The position numbers were made by a program, and so were the translations under genes. DNA of 64,000 nucleotides from Apiospora phragmitis (Eukaryota; Ascomycota; Sordariomycetes; Amphisphaeriales; Apiosporaceae), in the NCBI GenBank assembly GCA_038363925.1, contig JAQQWL010000001.1:744001-808000 (forward strand). Direction: 5' to 3'. The notes beneath the pieces were generated by a model. That model did no database searches and was not told where the DNA came from. It was given only the letters and a program-made list of their open reading frames with translations. Shown here one piece after another: positions 24,449-36,795 of the stretch. Positions within the stretch are counted from its first letter, which is position 1, and each line of letters starts with the position of its first letter.

Positions 24449-25603
24449 TTATTCGACAGAGAGTTGGGCTAAGCGCTCGTGGAGGAGCATTAATTCCTCT
24501 GGACTAGGCCCAGGCAGACCCTTTTTCGGTGCCAACAATGGGCAATCTGAGCAAAGCTTATGAGAGCAATTGCCGCACTCGGTAGCCTCCAAGGCATCGG
24601 CCGGGAATCTCCCATTACATTCGTGGCATATATGCCTGGGCGACCAACTTGCCCCGGGCTCATCGTTCGGATACCCCTGGGGGTATTTCTTCTGTTTGAG
24701 ACTGAAGAGAAAAAGAGTGTTAGTCAGTATGTGTACCTGGTCTGTAGTGGTATGGTTGAACTCACGGTATTCGTTCACAGTCGCCACAGCGCTTGTGGCC
24801 GCACTGGTCACAGATACGGGAAGGCGCCTTGAACAATGCTTGACACTCGTGACAATATCTCCTTATCCGCATCCGATGCTTCTTGTGAACTTGGTCTTGG
24901 CCACCGGGATTTCGGCTCGGACGGCTCAGTATAATAGGGGTCCTCTAGTCCATAGTGAGGAATGATTGGTGCTAGGTCTTGGTTTTTCTGAGCCGTAGCT
25001 GTAGCGTCGCGTCTTTGTCGGCTGGCCTTCTTCTCCTCCTCGGTCCGCTTGGGTGGGCTGCGGGCACACTGGTCACAACGGCGGTGTTGGCATCCAGGGC
25101 ATGAGTTGCCCGTGCCAAAGGTTGCTTGACACTTGTGACATGTCCTGTGAATTCGAATCCGTACCGGTTTCTCAACCCGAAGGACATCGCCCCGGGCCGC
25201 ATTCCACTCAGCAGGCTTTACTTCCAAGCCGAACCTGTCGCCCAACCTCCTCGCGCGCTCATCATACACCTGAGAGCGAGGTATCCTGGTGGCGTTCTCA
25301 GGTGTTGCCGTCTTGAGGGGTGCACTAGGCACAGCGGAGCTACTGTTACGTTAGATGCTTTATAGAACAAGACCATAGGCATAAAGTGTTGGAACAATGC
25401 AGTACGTACCTTGCCAAAGGATTCACGGGTGCTTCTTTTCTTGTTCGCGGATCGCTGGTTGGTGCTTTGTGTGATTGCTCGCTAGGCCTCTTGAGGATTG
25501 TCCTCATGCGCGAAAGGCCACGAAGAACTTTGCCCAAGCCTTTCCTATCCTTCCCCTTGGCCCCCTCCGACCGCGCCGATGCTTCCATTGCTGAAGAGCT
25601 CAT
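24449..25603 (-). CDS. Fungal zinc-ribbon (CxxC-repeat) protein, unknown function
   Basis: About 326 residues with repeated CxxC pairs. Exon 1 is 25410-25603 (ATG at 25603), intron 25343-25409, then the middle part 24766-25342, intron 24702-24765, last exon 24449-24701. All junctions with GT/AG keep the frame. Motifs in order: TRIPRSQVYDERAR, HRTCHKCQATFG, CPGCQHRRCDQC, YCHECQALF, CDQCGHKRCGDC, KKYPQGYPNDEPG, ICHECNGRFP, CGNCSHKLCSDC. The middle part needs one extra correction before YCHEC. Either a 43-nt intron (24862-24904, GTGGCC to ATAAG, phases match) or a one-base insertion explains it. The repeated pairs resemble zinc-binding ribbons in conserved filamentous-fungal proteins whose role is unknown to me. 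Confidence 0.8.
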
Positions 25604-28600
25604 GTTGTTGTCCGTATTTCTTGACAAGCTAGAAACAGATCTCAAGTCCAATCGTACCAACTCCGTCCCACTGGTAAATATCTTCCAGATAACTGACCAA
25701 GGTCTTGGGGAGCCGCTCTTGCAGTCCTGATCTGACCAGTTACGACAATCGTCATATACATCCAATGAGTAAACCAAATTCGATTTGCATAATCCGGATT
25801 TGCAGCAGAAAAGACCTCTTGCAACGGCCTGGCCGCTGAACAATGTTCTGCGTAACGAAGCGGGCAGGTGTTTGCAGCTACCAGTCAATTGGTGGCGGTA
25901 TCCGGTGTCGACAAAGTAAATGTAAAAAAAAAAAAAAAAAAAAAAAGGCGGTGCGAGAACTCCGTAGCGGCCGATATATCATTTACTACTTGTGGTATCA
26001 GATCGCGCTCTCCTTCCGCGCAAAGGCGATATCGATATCCACTAAACGAAGAATTGCCGAGAGACGTCCTCTGCTTTGTTTGCAGCGTGTGAAGTCGAAA
26101 AAGGAGATATTTCAGTGGAATTTGTGAGACATAGAATTCAAAGATCAACAATCGATCATTTACTGCCCCGCGACGAGGCCAGGCCAGAGCGGTCGAGGGT
26201 CATGGAATGAGGAGAAGTGGGAAAGGAAGCGAAAGAAAACCGACAGGTTGGGGTGGACGGGGCCTCGAGTTGTACTGAAAAGCCATACGCACGTGCTGGG
26301 TACAGTGCAGTAGGAGCATGTATGTATGAGGTGTAGTATGTAGGCAGGTTATTTAGGATGTAGACTCTTTCTTCTTTTCTACTCTTTCCCTCTTTTACTT
26401 TTCTTGGTAGCTACAGCTAGGTTACCCTCCTACTGTACCTAATCTATTGCTAGTTTTCTCGACTTTCCCAGTACAACCACACCCCCATTCAGACCCTGGT
26501 TCCCACCTAATGCTCTTTTGGGGGCCTCTGTCCGCCGCAGGGTGACAGACCCGGCACAGGCTACAGGGTGTCAAGTACCCGAACACCCAAACGGAGCTTG
26601 CCCAACCAGGCCTTGGACTGCCCTGGAGTCCTTTGAGTCTTTGACGACTGCTGGATGTGGAGACGTGCATAGGAGGGGCGGGTCTTGCAGGCAGTGTCTT
26701 CCGGAATGGTGGGATTTGCCCATCAAATAGATCTTGGCTTTGTAGCAAGTACATATGCCTAATACCCAGAGCAGACATTCGTCGGCGACGATCACGAAAC
26801 ATATAACTGGAGTTGCTCGAGAGAGAGCGTCCGCATAGGACCGCACCTCCTCATAGAGCATGCAATAGGGCTACTAGTAGATGGATCAAATGGAGGCCCT
26901 TTTTGAGGGGCTTGCGAGCTGTGTTGAATCAGGCACATACATGACACACATCTGAATGGACAGGACCTACCTGCACGAGTCAGAATAGATTGGTCGTGCG
27001 CTTGCTTCAATGGTAGGTTATCGATGCCGCCCCAGAAGCCGCCGTCCCCGCGCTACTTACCAAGTCCACGGAATTCCTCCAGGACCCCAACCCAAACTCA
27101 AAAACTTCAAAAACTTGGTGAGGGCTCATCAGAGGAACTGGCAGACGGGCGTCCCTGAGACGAGTATCCCGTCGGACATATTGCTCCCCTAGGTATCGTG
27201 TGCGGCTGGCCTAGCACTGTTCTTTACGTACGTTGTGCCTTCTCAGCTTAGCTACATATCTTCAACACGAGAGATTCCAAAAGCTAGCAGCTTTGTTTCA
27301 CATGCGCCACTGTTCAAACATACAGGCATACGCTGGCTGCTCACGACAGGTACAGTACATACCTTCCCCCCCTACCCTGCCATGCCAGCTCTGTACCACC
27401 CATCAGATCAGCCCATTATTGATTTAGCGTGTTCACCAGAACGGGCACTTCTGATGTCCGAGCTCTCTCCGATGGCCCCCCTGATGGTGTTGCAACAAAC
27501 TAGGATAGTTGGCTGGCTCCATAGTTCAATAGGCTCATCTCCCCAGGAGAACGTTACAAGCAACATGAAGGTGGTGGGGGCTGCCGTCAGCACTGTATTC
27601 TCTGTTATGGTTCATGAATAATGTTATAAATCCGAGATCGTCGGTTCGCGTGCGAGTGACGTTGTGTTGGTCCGTTTGCGCAAAATCATGGAGAGAAAAC
27701 CATGAAGAGGAGGGCGTACTCCCTAGGGTGAGTCGCGAATTGTTTAGCGAATTCACAGCTACTACTAGGTCATGTTACTATAGTATAGGGACTTGTCATG
27801 CGGACGGCATCAGCTTTAGGACTACTGTAATAGTAAGCAGCGCAACTATACTATACTAGTGCCTAAACTGGGTAATGAAGCTATTCTACTACTATTATCT
27901 TATGATAATCAAACAAGATACGCATCTGCAATGCAGTCTAGTATAGTACTATTTATGCTGTCGCATCGCACATGGAAACGACTGTCTGCTGGTCTAGTTG
28001 GGACGTTAGCTGCAAGCTACTGTGGCCAACGTGGCAGACACTGTTTTGCCCGTCGTGTCGCATGTTTCTTCGGAGCATATTACTCCCTACTGTCTAGGCT
28101 AAGGTACGGTACACATATCACATCCAAAGGCGTTGGGTTATAGGCATCTGGAAACCCTACACTGACTTCTGATTTGTTTGAATATCCCGGAAGTATATTC
28201 CTGATCACCGTCGAGTCTGACAGCCAATGACGAGGTCTCTCCAAGTCAGCGATCTCATGTTCTCGCAAATCCGTCAGCAGCCGAGATCACGGTACACCCA
28301 CTTTTGACGCAACCCTCCCTCACCAAGAGCGACAGCCGACTGGGGCATCGCGCCAAGACCCGAAGCACTATGACCTCTTTCTCGAACCATTTCGGAAATA
28401 ATGGTGTGGAGGTCGGGCGCTTTTCAATTTTGAAGAGATGGAAGTCGCCTCAGAACTTAGAAGGAACCGGATATATTCATGTTTGGTTTATGTACTGAAT
28501 GGTTGGTGATATATCAGTAGTATATTCTGACTTACAAAAATTGCTACTTGAACAAGACAGAAAATGTGACGAGAAACGCTCGAATTAGAACAAATGCGAA

Positions 28601-30250
28601 GGATTGCCTTCTGTTGTTTGACTTGATCGTTTCGTCCGAGTCCACACTTGACCAAATCCCAAATACCTAAACAAACGGTCGGGATTTGAAATGTACGTAC
28701 TGTACTGTACTCATCTCAACCACGGAGATGTTGCTGCGTATCCGAAGCGCTGGAAAGCATGATCCCTGCCAACCTAAGGTTGTGAGTAGCCGGGCGGCTG
28801 TACCTCATCTCAGGCACTCCGTTCCGCCGCTGGTAAAAGTACGATGGGCAATTGGGACAACACACGACTGCATGTGGTGAAAGCAATGCATACGCCCATA
28901 CGCCCACTTGGGTGTTGGTTGATGAATTGCATGCATGCAAACCAACGGCCCCCGTTCCATTCCCGGCCGTCTTGGATGTCCGTGAATCCTCTCTGCTCTG
29001 CCTCCCGGTTTGCAAGCCGCACGAGTCAGCCAGCCAAGTCAAGCCGCTGTTCGTTCCTTGCATTGCATGTGTATGGCCTTCCTTGGCTAGGTTCGGCACT
29101 TACATATATACCTCAGCTTCTAAACATTTGGCGGAGTCTCACCGCATCGTGCTGCTTCGACATTGTGACGAGGGGGCCACGGAATAAAACCGTCTACCAT
29201 GGGCGGGCTAAGAGCAGCCACAGTATGTAAGTAAGATAGAGTTACGCCACCAAAGTCCAGAATGGTGTCAGATCATTAAAACAGTCGGAGAATTCTTTGA
29301 AAATCCAATGCGTCGGGCTAAAGGAGAGCTGAACGCTGGGCTAGGGGTGGCTGCACCGCTAGAGTCTCGTTGGTTGTCCGTGTCCATGCTGCCCCAAAAT
29401 AGAAGAATCCTGATACGTCAACGGAGGCTCTACCAGTAATAAGTTTACTCTTCTTGCCAGCACTTTCATGCCTTAAAAACAAACCAATCAACTCCGGTCC
29501 CAGTAACTAACTCACATCATGATCCTCCTCCGTGCATTACATACATGAGCTACAGATACGGGTGTGTGAGACAAGCATAATCAAGCGTTCCGCTCCCTTG
29601 GGTTAATCCAGCGGTCAACCAGGAGCAGCACGCACCAAGTTCGCCACGTACCAGTTCACCGGAAGCCCCAAGCGACCCGAGGACCCAGCTTTGCCTTTCC
29701 GTTGAAGAAAGAAGGAAAAGCATGACGAAACCCCTACGTTCCCCCTCTCCCTTGACCGACAAAGTTGCTCCTCTTAATTTAACGACTGGCTGGGTGCACA
29801 CATTGTCAGAAAACGGTCCATGTCTCAAGAAGCAAATAAAGAATTGACTTGTCATCGTTACACCGGTTTCTGTTCAGCCGTCGAGTCGCACTCGCCAAAG
29901 GGATCGGTACCGTCGAACCGGATCGTCAACGTTACACACACACGCTTCAACCGGTAGTTTGGTTTGCAGGAGGGAATGAGGGGAAGCTGGAAGAGTATAA
30001 ATTGCTTATTCAGCCCGTGCCACTGCACTGGATTTTGCTTTATTGCCAATGGGAGCGGGTGGACTGGAGAATTAAGTCGGTCAGCCAGTTGCCAGTCGTC
30101 ATCTCACCGCATTCTTTTTTCTGGCTCATTGCTCATTTGTGCCGAATTGAAAGAGGGCGGCCAATGAGCGCGCAGATTCCAGCAATTCCCCTAGATCGCG
30201 TGTATATACCAGCAGCGTGTCGCTGCTGCTAAGATCTCACCTGAGATTGC
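25604..30250. other. Long gene-free, partly TA-rich region
   Basis: About 4.6 kb without a believable gene. Features: a run of about 24 A at 25923-25946, a pyrimidine-rich tract near 26365-26405, and a stretch at 27760-27960 with several copies of CTATACTATAC/CTAGTATAGTA-like sequence. The first part is the promoter side of the zinc-ribbon gene. The rest looks like decayed DNA of unknown origin. Confidence 0.45.
25923..25946 (+). repeat. Poly(A) run
   Basis: About 24 consecutive A, 320 bases upstream of the zinc-ribbon gene start. It lies on the plus strand (poly T toward that gene). Length may be unreliable in the assembly. Confidence 0.8.
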
Positions 30251-31772
30251 TTACGTATGCTGTGTGTGAATGTAACTCTGGCGCCTATTGTCTCGCAAGA
30301 TCAGCCGAGCACCGAAGGTCTGTGGCTTGACCTGTAGAGGGGAGGGGAGTAAACTCCGTCAGCTCAAAGTGGATTGAGTATTGATAGAAAGGGGTTGGTC
30401 ACTTGGTGATTTATATACAGAGAAAAGAGAAGGTTAACAGGAAGAGAAAAAGAAAGCCCGTCTTACGTATTCCTTGTACTGGACGCCGTCCTCGAGCTTG
30501 AACATGTCGAGGTTGCTGGACCAGCCGCCGGCGCTGATGTCGTACGTCTCGACGCGCTTGAAGGCGAGGCACAGCTTCATGTCGTCCACGACGTCGTTGA
30601 GGCTCTGGTCGACCTTGGACTCGCGGCTGCTCGAGGCGTCGTGCTCGCGACCAGGAAGTTGTTGGGGCCGGACTGCGCCGCGCTGCTCTACTGCCCGAAG
30701 GCCTCCCACTTGCGGCTCTCGGCCTTGCTCGCGCTGATGTCCCAGACGACGTTCTTGGAGTCGGCGGCCGCGAGGCCCACGATCTGCTTGGCGTGCGTCT
30801 CGAAGCCGCCCAGCGTCCAGGCCGGGCGCTGGTACACGTTGGCTGCGTCGACGGTCTCAGAGGCCGTGTACTCGCAGTCTGTGGCTTGCATGGTGATTCT
30901 GGCCAGCAATAATCAGTGACAAGTCAGTTGGCCAATGCCTCCTTAAACGTGAAAAAAAGAACAAAATGCGAAGAAACATACCCGGGCGTAGACGTGGCGC
31001 CTGGTTCAGCTTGCGGAGGAGGTTGGCGTAGACCGCGCCATAGATCTCGCGCGTCTTGTTCTCGACCTTGACGGCCGTGTTCCACCAGCCCTCGCGCAGG
31101 TTCCCGAGCTTGTCCGAGACGCGGTCCTCGTAGGGTTCCGGGTCCTCGGCCCGCTCGCGGCACTCGAGCACGTACTTCTTGTACGCCTGCAGCTCCTTCT
31201 TCTCCTGGTTCGCGTAGCTTTGCTTCCGTGTCTCCAGGTCCGAGCGGAGCTTGAAGAGCTCCTCCTTGGCTGTCGCGCTCGTGGCATTCTCCTGCGAAGA
31301 GAGGTGAGAATAAGTAAGGGATAGTGCTAGAGGGGTAAAGGAGGCAAGGGAATGAAAGAGTGGTTCGGGTTATTGGGAATATCTCACAGGCTTGACGAAC
31401 TCCATCCATCTTATTGTATTGTTCAAGTTAGTTTGTATAAACCTATTATACACGATAGCAAAGCGGTCGTTGAGACGTGAAGACGTACCTGGCCAGATGC
31501 TGGATGTAGTCTATATCCGTCTTCACGTAGAAAGGTGATCCGTCATTCTCCATCAGGTAATTGGAGTAATCGTGGATCCGCTTGTTGAAAACGGGCAAGG
31601 CGCTGTTGGCACCGCCGCCGAATGCACGCGATGGCGGTGCGATATAGAGGCGCTGCTTGGGACTGACCTGGGTCGCCCCAAGAAGGTAGCCCTTGACCTC
31701 GTTGGCGTAGGCAAACCAGACGGCCTGGTTGTTGTCAGGAATCTTGACGCACTGGGGCTCCTCGACAGACAT
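30251..31772 (-). CDS. Unknown protein with coiled-coil region, disrupted
   Basis: Five exons can be read: 31489-31772 (ATG at 31772), 31388-31409, 30982-31291, 30467-30898 and 30251-30331. Most junctions are clean GT/AG sites with matching phase. Recognisable blocks are QAVWFAYANEVKGYLLGA and FGGGANSALPVFNKRIHDY in exon 1, and a charged helical exon 3 (KYVLECRERAEDPEPYEDR, GWWNTAVKVENKTREIY). Exon 4 starts near ITMQATDCEY, and the end has CLAFKRVETYDISAGGW. Three lesions: one base is missing at CCCGGG 30981-30986 across the exon 3 donor, there is an in-frame TAG at 30688-30690 (CAG would fit), and one base is missing near 30645-30655. No signal peptide. I do not recognise the family. It is either a pseudogene or affected by consensus errors. 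Confidence 0.5.
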
Positions 31773-33667
31773 TGTGTGTATAGGGTGTGCGTGAAGATTG
31801 GGAATCTTATAAGATGGATGTTGAACAGAGTATGGGGGTAATCAGGTTGTGCTTCACTATGGTGATGATGAGACTGGATCTTTAGAGTAAAGCGAAGGGG
31901 ATACAGCCTTTTATAATCCGGCTATCATCACGATGTGAAATTTACTCACATCGCTGTTCTAGGGCTTCCAACAAAATCTTCAGCATACAAGCTCCTCCTG
32001 GCCGCTATCTGCATCTGCTGTTTACCCGCCCATCGTATATGACAGCTTCTCTGGAACCATGGGCCGGTTCAGAGCAGTTACAGGTCTGAAATGATGTGTA
32101 TTGGCATATATCTGATTCAGACACCATACACGATGAAGCATTCATCAAGGGCGACATCCACTTGCCAGTAGTACCTCGTAGAATGCGGAACTTCTGAGGC
32201 AAATTTACTTTATGGAGAATGCAGCAGCCATCCCACCCATTGTACCAATAGACTGGTTGAGCCAACGCCGGACTTACATGTCTTTCGTCATTCTTGTTTG
32301 CACATGATTCCTTTCTCATCTATCTATAAACCGTCAGCTTCCTTGAAACGACATATTAATAACACAAGCTGGGCACGAAGGTGGTGAATCTGATCACTGG
32401 GTTTGCTGTTGCAATTTGCAACCTCTGCTGCCAGAAGCAGCAGCAACAAGAGTTGCGAGTGTTAATAGAAGAGAGGAGTGCTAAGGTCGCTAGTCGCTCA
32501 GACGTAAATTATCCCATATGAAGCTCAACCCCTTCCTGTGCTGAGTCTGCGTTCAGCGTTACATGATACGGAGGAGGTTATGGCGTACGCTAGGAGCAGG
32601 GGCGTGGTTTATCAGCATATTGCTGTCACAATATGAAACTGTTCTTTGTCTTTAACATCGTATGGGTCTAGTTCACGGCAAATTATGCCCCCCCCCCCCA
32701 TCAGTCAACTGATGACCTGGGAATAGACCCCGTTCATGGTCATACCTACTCACCGCAGACCTATGAGCCGTGGCTTCGAGGGGCTGGATGTGACATGTAT
32801 GGCATGTTCAACTGAGCTCTTTTGCCGTACTTGGGGTATCACTTCGACAACGACATCCTAAGAGGGGCCTAGGGGTGATGTGCGACCAGAGGTTCGAACA
32901 CAGATACCTGCAAAGGCTCTAGTGCTGCAACCTAAACTCACGAAACATACTTATCATCTCTCATACTTCATTGTACGTGAGACTAACAGGACAGCCAATA
33001 CTGAAGACCCTGGGGTCTCGCTTCATCTCTATGATGTGTGGGCCTTGCACCGGTACTGTCCGATACAGCAGGTATATCCATTTCCGAAGGAAGAGAAGGC
33101 CGAGTAAGATCATATCGACCCAAGTCTCTGGGAAGAGTTGTTCAAGTTGCGATACGGCAGGATATTGGCAGAATAACGACAAGAAAGCCGGCGAGGTGAA
33201 TAAGGATTCGCCAAGGCCAATAGTATATGAGTCACACCGAAGTAGAACATGCACACGATCTGCTGTATGCTGCTGTTGCAGCGTATCAACCATAACGAAT
33301 ACGACTGACATGAGCTTATCTCAATGACTAAGGTACGGGAATGTTCCGAATTTGGTCGGCTCGGTACTTTTGATAGCGCAAGGGCCCCGCCGCCGATGGA
33401 AGCCGATTGGCCACTGGATGGACACCAACAACCTATGCGTGCCCTATTACGATACCGATTGCTTTACTACTACGGAGTACATATCCGTTATCTCAGCTAT
33501 ATATATACATATAGTTCACCTATTCATGTTGAGTTGGAACAGATGTGTCTCGCATTCATCGTTCCTGTCGACAAATCGATGCATCTCGAGTAGGCGCAAT
33601 AGAGTTACTGCCCATCGAAGAACCAAGCCATCCCTACTTTGGCCGGAATCGACTTAGACTAGTGACC
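31773..33667. other. Gene-free spacer
   Basis: About 1.9 kb between divergent genes, so it contains both promoters. It holds a run of twelve C at 32688-32699 and a TATATATATACATATAG tract near 33498-33514. A GGTTCGAACA sequence at 32890 resembles a tRNA T-loop, but no cloverleaf forms. Confidence 0.45.
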
Positions 33668-34919
33668 ATGCCGAATATCGTGGTGGTTGGGTATGTAGAA
33701 CCAGTCCACCAGCATTCACAAGGTCAAGGCTAACACGATTTTACAAAGCGCCGGAGTGTCTGGACTGACATCAGCCTACCTCTTGTCAAAAAATGGTGCC
33801 AACACCATCACAGTCGTTGCCAAACATATGCCCGGAGACTATGACATAGAATACGCATCTCCATGGGCTGGCGCAAATGTTCTACCGTAAGTAAAGAGAT
33901 CCCATCTTGCGCCGCATAGGTCCGGTGTTGACAAAACCAAGGATGGCCACCAAAGCTTCGAGCCGATGGGAACGGCAGACATGGCCAGAATTGAAGAGAC
34001 TAGCCGAGGAGGTGCCCGAGGCAGGCATTCATAAGATGAGTATGTACACAGATAAAGGTTTTGTTGATCACCGCCCATGCTGACAAGGCCAAATAGAGTC
34101 GCGGGTGTACCGGCGGGAGAAGGACCTCGAGAAGCTACGCAAGGGGAGTACGCTTTCGATGGTCTATTCAAGGAAAACCCCTGGTACAAGACGCTGTTTG
34201 AAGATTTCCGCGAGCTGTCAAAAGACGAGCTCTCGCGCGATGTTGCTTCGGGCGCCGAGTTCACCTCCGTCTGCATCAACACCATGCTCTACCTGCCATG
34301 GCTCGTCGGCAAATGCCGCGCGAACGGCGTCGTGTTCAAGCGAGGCGTCCTTAAGCACATCTCGGAGGCTGCCGCGTGGAGCCACGCGGGGGGCTCCAAA
34401 AAGGTCGACTTCGTCATCAACACGACGGGGCTGATGGCTTCGCGGCTCGGAGGCGTCGCCGACCAGGACGTCGTCCCCGTCCGGGGCCAGATCGTGGTCG
34501 TCCGGAACGAGGCGCCGTACATGGTCACTAAGTCGGGCACCGACGACGCCGAGGATGAGGTCTTCTACATCATGACGCGTGCTGCCGGAGGCGGCACCAT
34601 CCTGGGCGGCACCTACCAGAAGGGCCAGTGGGAGAGCCAGCCCGACCCGAACATCGCCATGCGGATCATGAAGCGCGCAGTAGAGATGGTCCCGGAGCTG
34701 GCCGATGGCAAGGGCGTGCAGGGACTGGATATCGTTCGCCACGGAGTTGGGCTTCGACCATATCGAAATGGCGGCGTGCGCTTAGAGAAGGAAAGGATTG
34801 AGGGTACCTGGGTTGTCCACAATTACGGCCATGCTGGTTGGGGATATCAAGGTTCTTATGGATGTGCTGAACGCGTTGTTGAGCTGGTTGATGAAGCCTC
34901 GAACCAGCCCAAGCTGTAA
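33668..34919 (+). CDS. FAD-dependent D-amino-acid oxidase
   Basis: Oxidises D-amino acids to keto acids, ammonia and hydrogen peroxide, normally in peroxisomes. Exons: 33668-33690, 33749-33886, 33942-34039 and 34097-34919. Introns are 51-58 nt with GT/AG ends. The FAD-binding start is MPNIVVVG/AGVSGLTSAYLL (the GxGxxG loop is split by intron 1), followed by YASPWAGANVLP. The C-terminal family signature is present: VRHGVGLRPYRNGGVR and VVHNYGHAGWGYQGSYG. With the obvious acceptor the reading gives RVYRREKD, as in the family, but then needs one extra G in GGGG 34143-34146. An acceptor two bases later keeps the frame open but loses that motif. The C-terminus PKL is only a weak match to the peroxisomal signal. 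Confidence 0.85.
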
Positions 34920-35331
34920 GAACCTGTGGGCGTATACAAGAAACAATAGTCTTCAAGCGTTACTGGTATGCAAGAAAACATCTATGGGTGCTATAGCCTA
35001 CTTCCTTAGGTGTTCCTATGTATCTGTAGTACAAGCACACCACCCAACAGGGTGAAGTTATAACCGAGGAATCAATCGAAGTGGTGAACCTACGAAATCC
35101 ATTAGTAGAGATTAGCGGCTTACCGTCTGAACCCCAACCGCTACCATCTAATTTTAGCGTGCCAAGTCCCATCCAGCGCACCCGCACGGGTACCCAATAA
35201 GCAAACACCCTTGACAGTTCGTGTCTCGATCTGCCCTTAAACTGAACGTCATTCTTTCAATACATCAACGCGGCTGAACGCGTAGCGCAGCGTAGCGAGC
35301 ATCCATCTAGGCCGCTAAAAACAACACCACG
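34920..35331. other. Short spacer and ALG3 promoter
   Basis: 412 bases between the D-amino-acid oxidase stop and the ALG3 start, in tandem. No coding signal. An imperfect GCGTAGCGCAGCGTAGCGAG repeat lies just before the ALG3 start (35280-35300). Confidence 0.5.
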
Positions 35332-36769
35332 ATGGCAGATCAACAGCCAGGACTCGTTGCGCAGGCTCGAAATCTCGTCTTCGACATTGCCAATCGTCGC
35401 CATGTCCTCTCCAAGCTGGTGCCCGTCGGCCTCTTCCTCCTGGATGCCGTGCTGTGCGCCTTGATCATATGGAAGGTCCCCTGTAAGATGCAATGCCAAA
35501 ACAAACCTTACTCTATTCTGAAAGGGACCAAGTACTAACAGAGTCTACCTTATAGACACCGAGATTGACTGGAAGGCATACATGGAACAGGTGGCCCAGT
35601 ATGTGTCAGGCGAACGCGATTACACCGTCATCAAGGGAGGCACCGGCCCCCTCGTCTACCCGGCCGCCCATGTTTACACCTATACCGCGCTGTACAACAT
35701 CACCGACGAAGGAAAGAACATTGTTTTCGCACAGGAGCTCTTTGCGGGTTTATACATGGTCTCGCTGGCACTGGTCATGACGTGCTACTGGAAAGCCAAG
35801 GTAGGTTAGGTTGTCCAGATGGCAGAACTTCTTTGGCTGGCGCGCGAGCAGATATCTAACCTCGAACAGGTTCCTCCCTACGTCTTTCCTCTGTTAATCG
35901 CATCCAAGCGACTGCACAGCATATTCGTCCTGCGTTGTTTCAACGATTGCTTTGCCGTCTTCTTCTTTTGGGCCACCATCTGGTGTTTCCAACGCAAGGC
36001 ATGGACTCTCGGCTGTATGGCTTTCACATGGGGTCTGGGGATTAAAATGACTCTACTGCTGATTCTTCCCGCTATTGGCGTCATCTTACTCCAAGGCCGG
36101 GGTTTCGCCGGAGCTCTCAGGTCGGCTGCGATCATTGCCCAGGTCCAATTCGTCATTGGCGCTCCCTTTTTGAGGGAAAATGCACGCGGCTACTTGTCAC
36201 GAGCTTTTGAGCTGTCGAGGCAGTTTTTCTTCAAATGGACTGTGAATTGGCGTTTCGTAGGCGAAGACGTCTTTCTCAGTCGACCCTTTACCCTCTCACT
36301 TCTAGGTCTACACGTGGCAGTCCTGGCTACTTTCGCCATCCAAAAGTGGCTTAAACCTTCGCGCAAGTCTCTGGCGGCGATCATAGCTCCCATCCTGCAA
36401 TTCCACTCGCCTTTCAGTGCCCAGGAAGAGCCTATGGTGGCCTCGGGTGTCACTGCGACGTACATCATGACCACCATACTTTCGGCCAACATCATCGGAC
36501 TCCTTTTTGCTCGGTCCCTTCACTATCAATTCTATACCTATATCGCCTGGGCCACCCCGTACCTCCTGTGGCGAAGTGGTACTCACCCCATATTCCAGTA
36601 TGGTCTGTGGGCAGTCCAAGAATGGGCTTGGAATGTCTTTCCCAGCACGTCTGTCAGTTCCGGTGTCGTAATCGCCGTGATGGTTATTACTACGGCTTCG
36701 TCATGGTTTGCTGCAAACCAGGACTTTGAGTCTGTGCCGCGGATACTGCCGAGAGCGAAGAAGACATGA
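35332..36769 (+). CDS. ALG3: Dol-P-Man:Man5GlcNAc2-PP-Dol alpha-1,3-mannosyltransferase
   Basis: ER membrane enzyme that adds the first luminal mannose from dolichyl-phosphate mannose to the lipid-linked Man5 oligosaccharide of N-glycosylation. 431 residues in three exons: 35332-35482, 35556-35800 and 35870-36769. Introns have GT/AG ends and match in phase. Multi-spanning throughout. Family motifs include [18 protein letters not shown] and the luminal [12 protein letters not shown] after the first helix, then [46 protein letters not shown] and the late segment [20 protein letters not shown]. The C-terminus ends in a short KK-containing tail (PRAKKT), a plausible ER-retention signal. The frame is intact. 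Its stop is only 26 bases from the stop of the convergent EIF1AD-like gene. Confidence 0.95.
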
Positions 36770-36795
36770 TTGATGCAAGAGACGCCGTTGATAAT

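Noticed and set aside
13131..30250. Transposon or retroelement in the gene-free regions.
   Set aside because: No transposase, integrase, reverse transcriptase or terminal repeats could be recognised. Only homopolymers and short repeats are visible.
6901..30986. A link between frame breaks and the palindrome CCCGGG (both 6901-6906 and 30981-30986 are broken).
   Set aside because: Other CCCGGG sites in coding sequence, for example in the zinc-ribbon gene, TFG1 and the zinc-knuckle gene, are intact, so two hits may be chance.
32880..32950. tRNA-like sequence around GGTTCGAACA.
   Set aside because: No matching T-stem, D-arm or acceptor stem could be folded on either strand.
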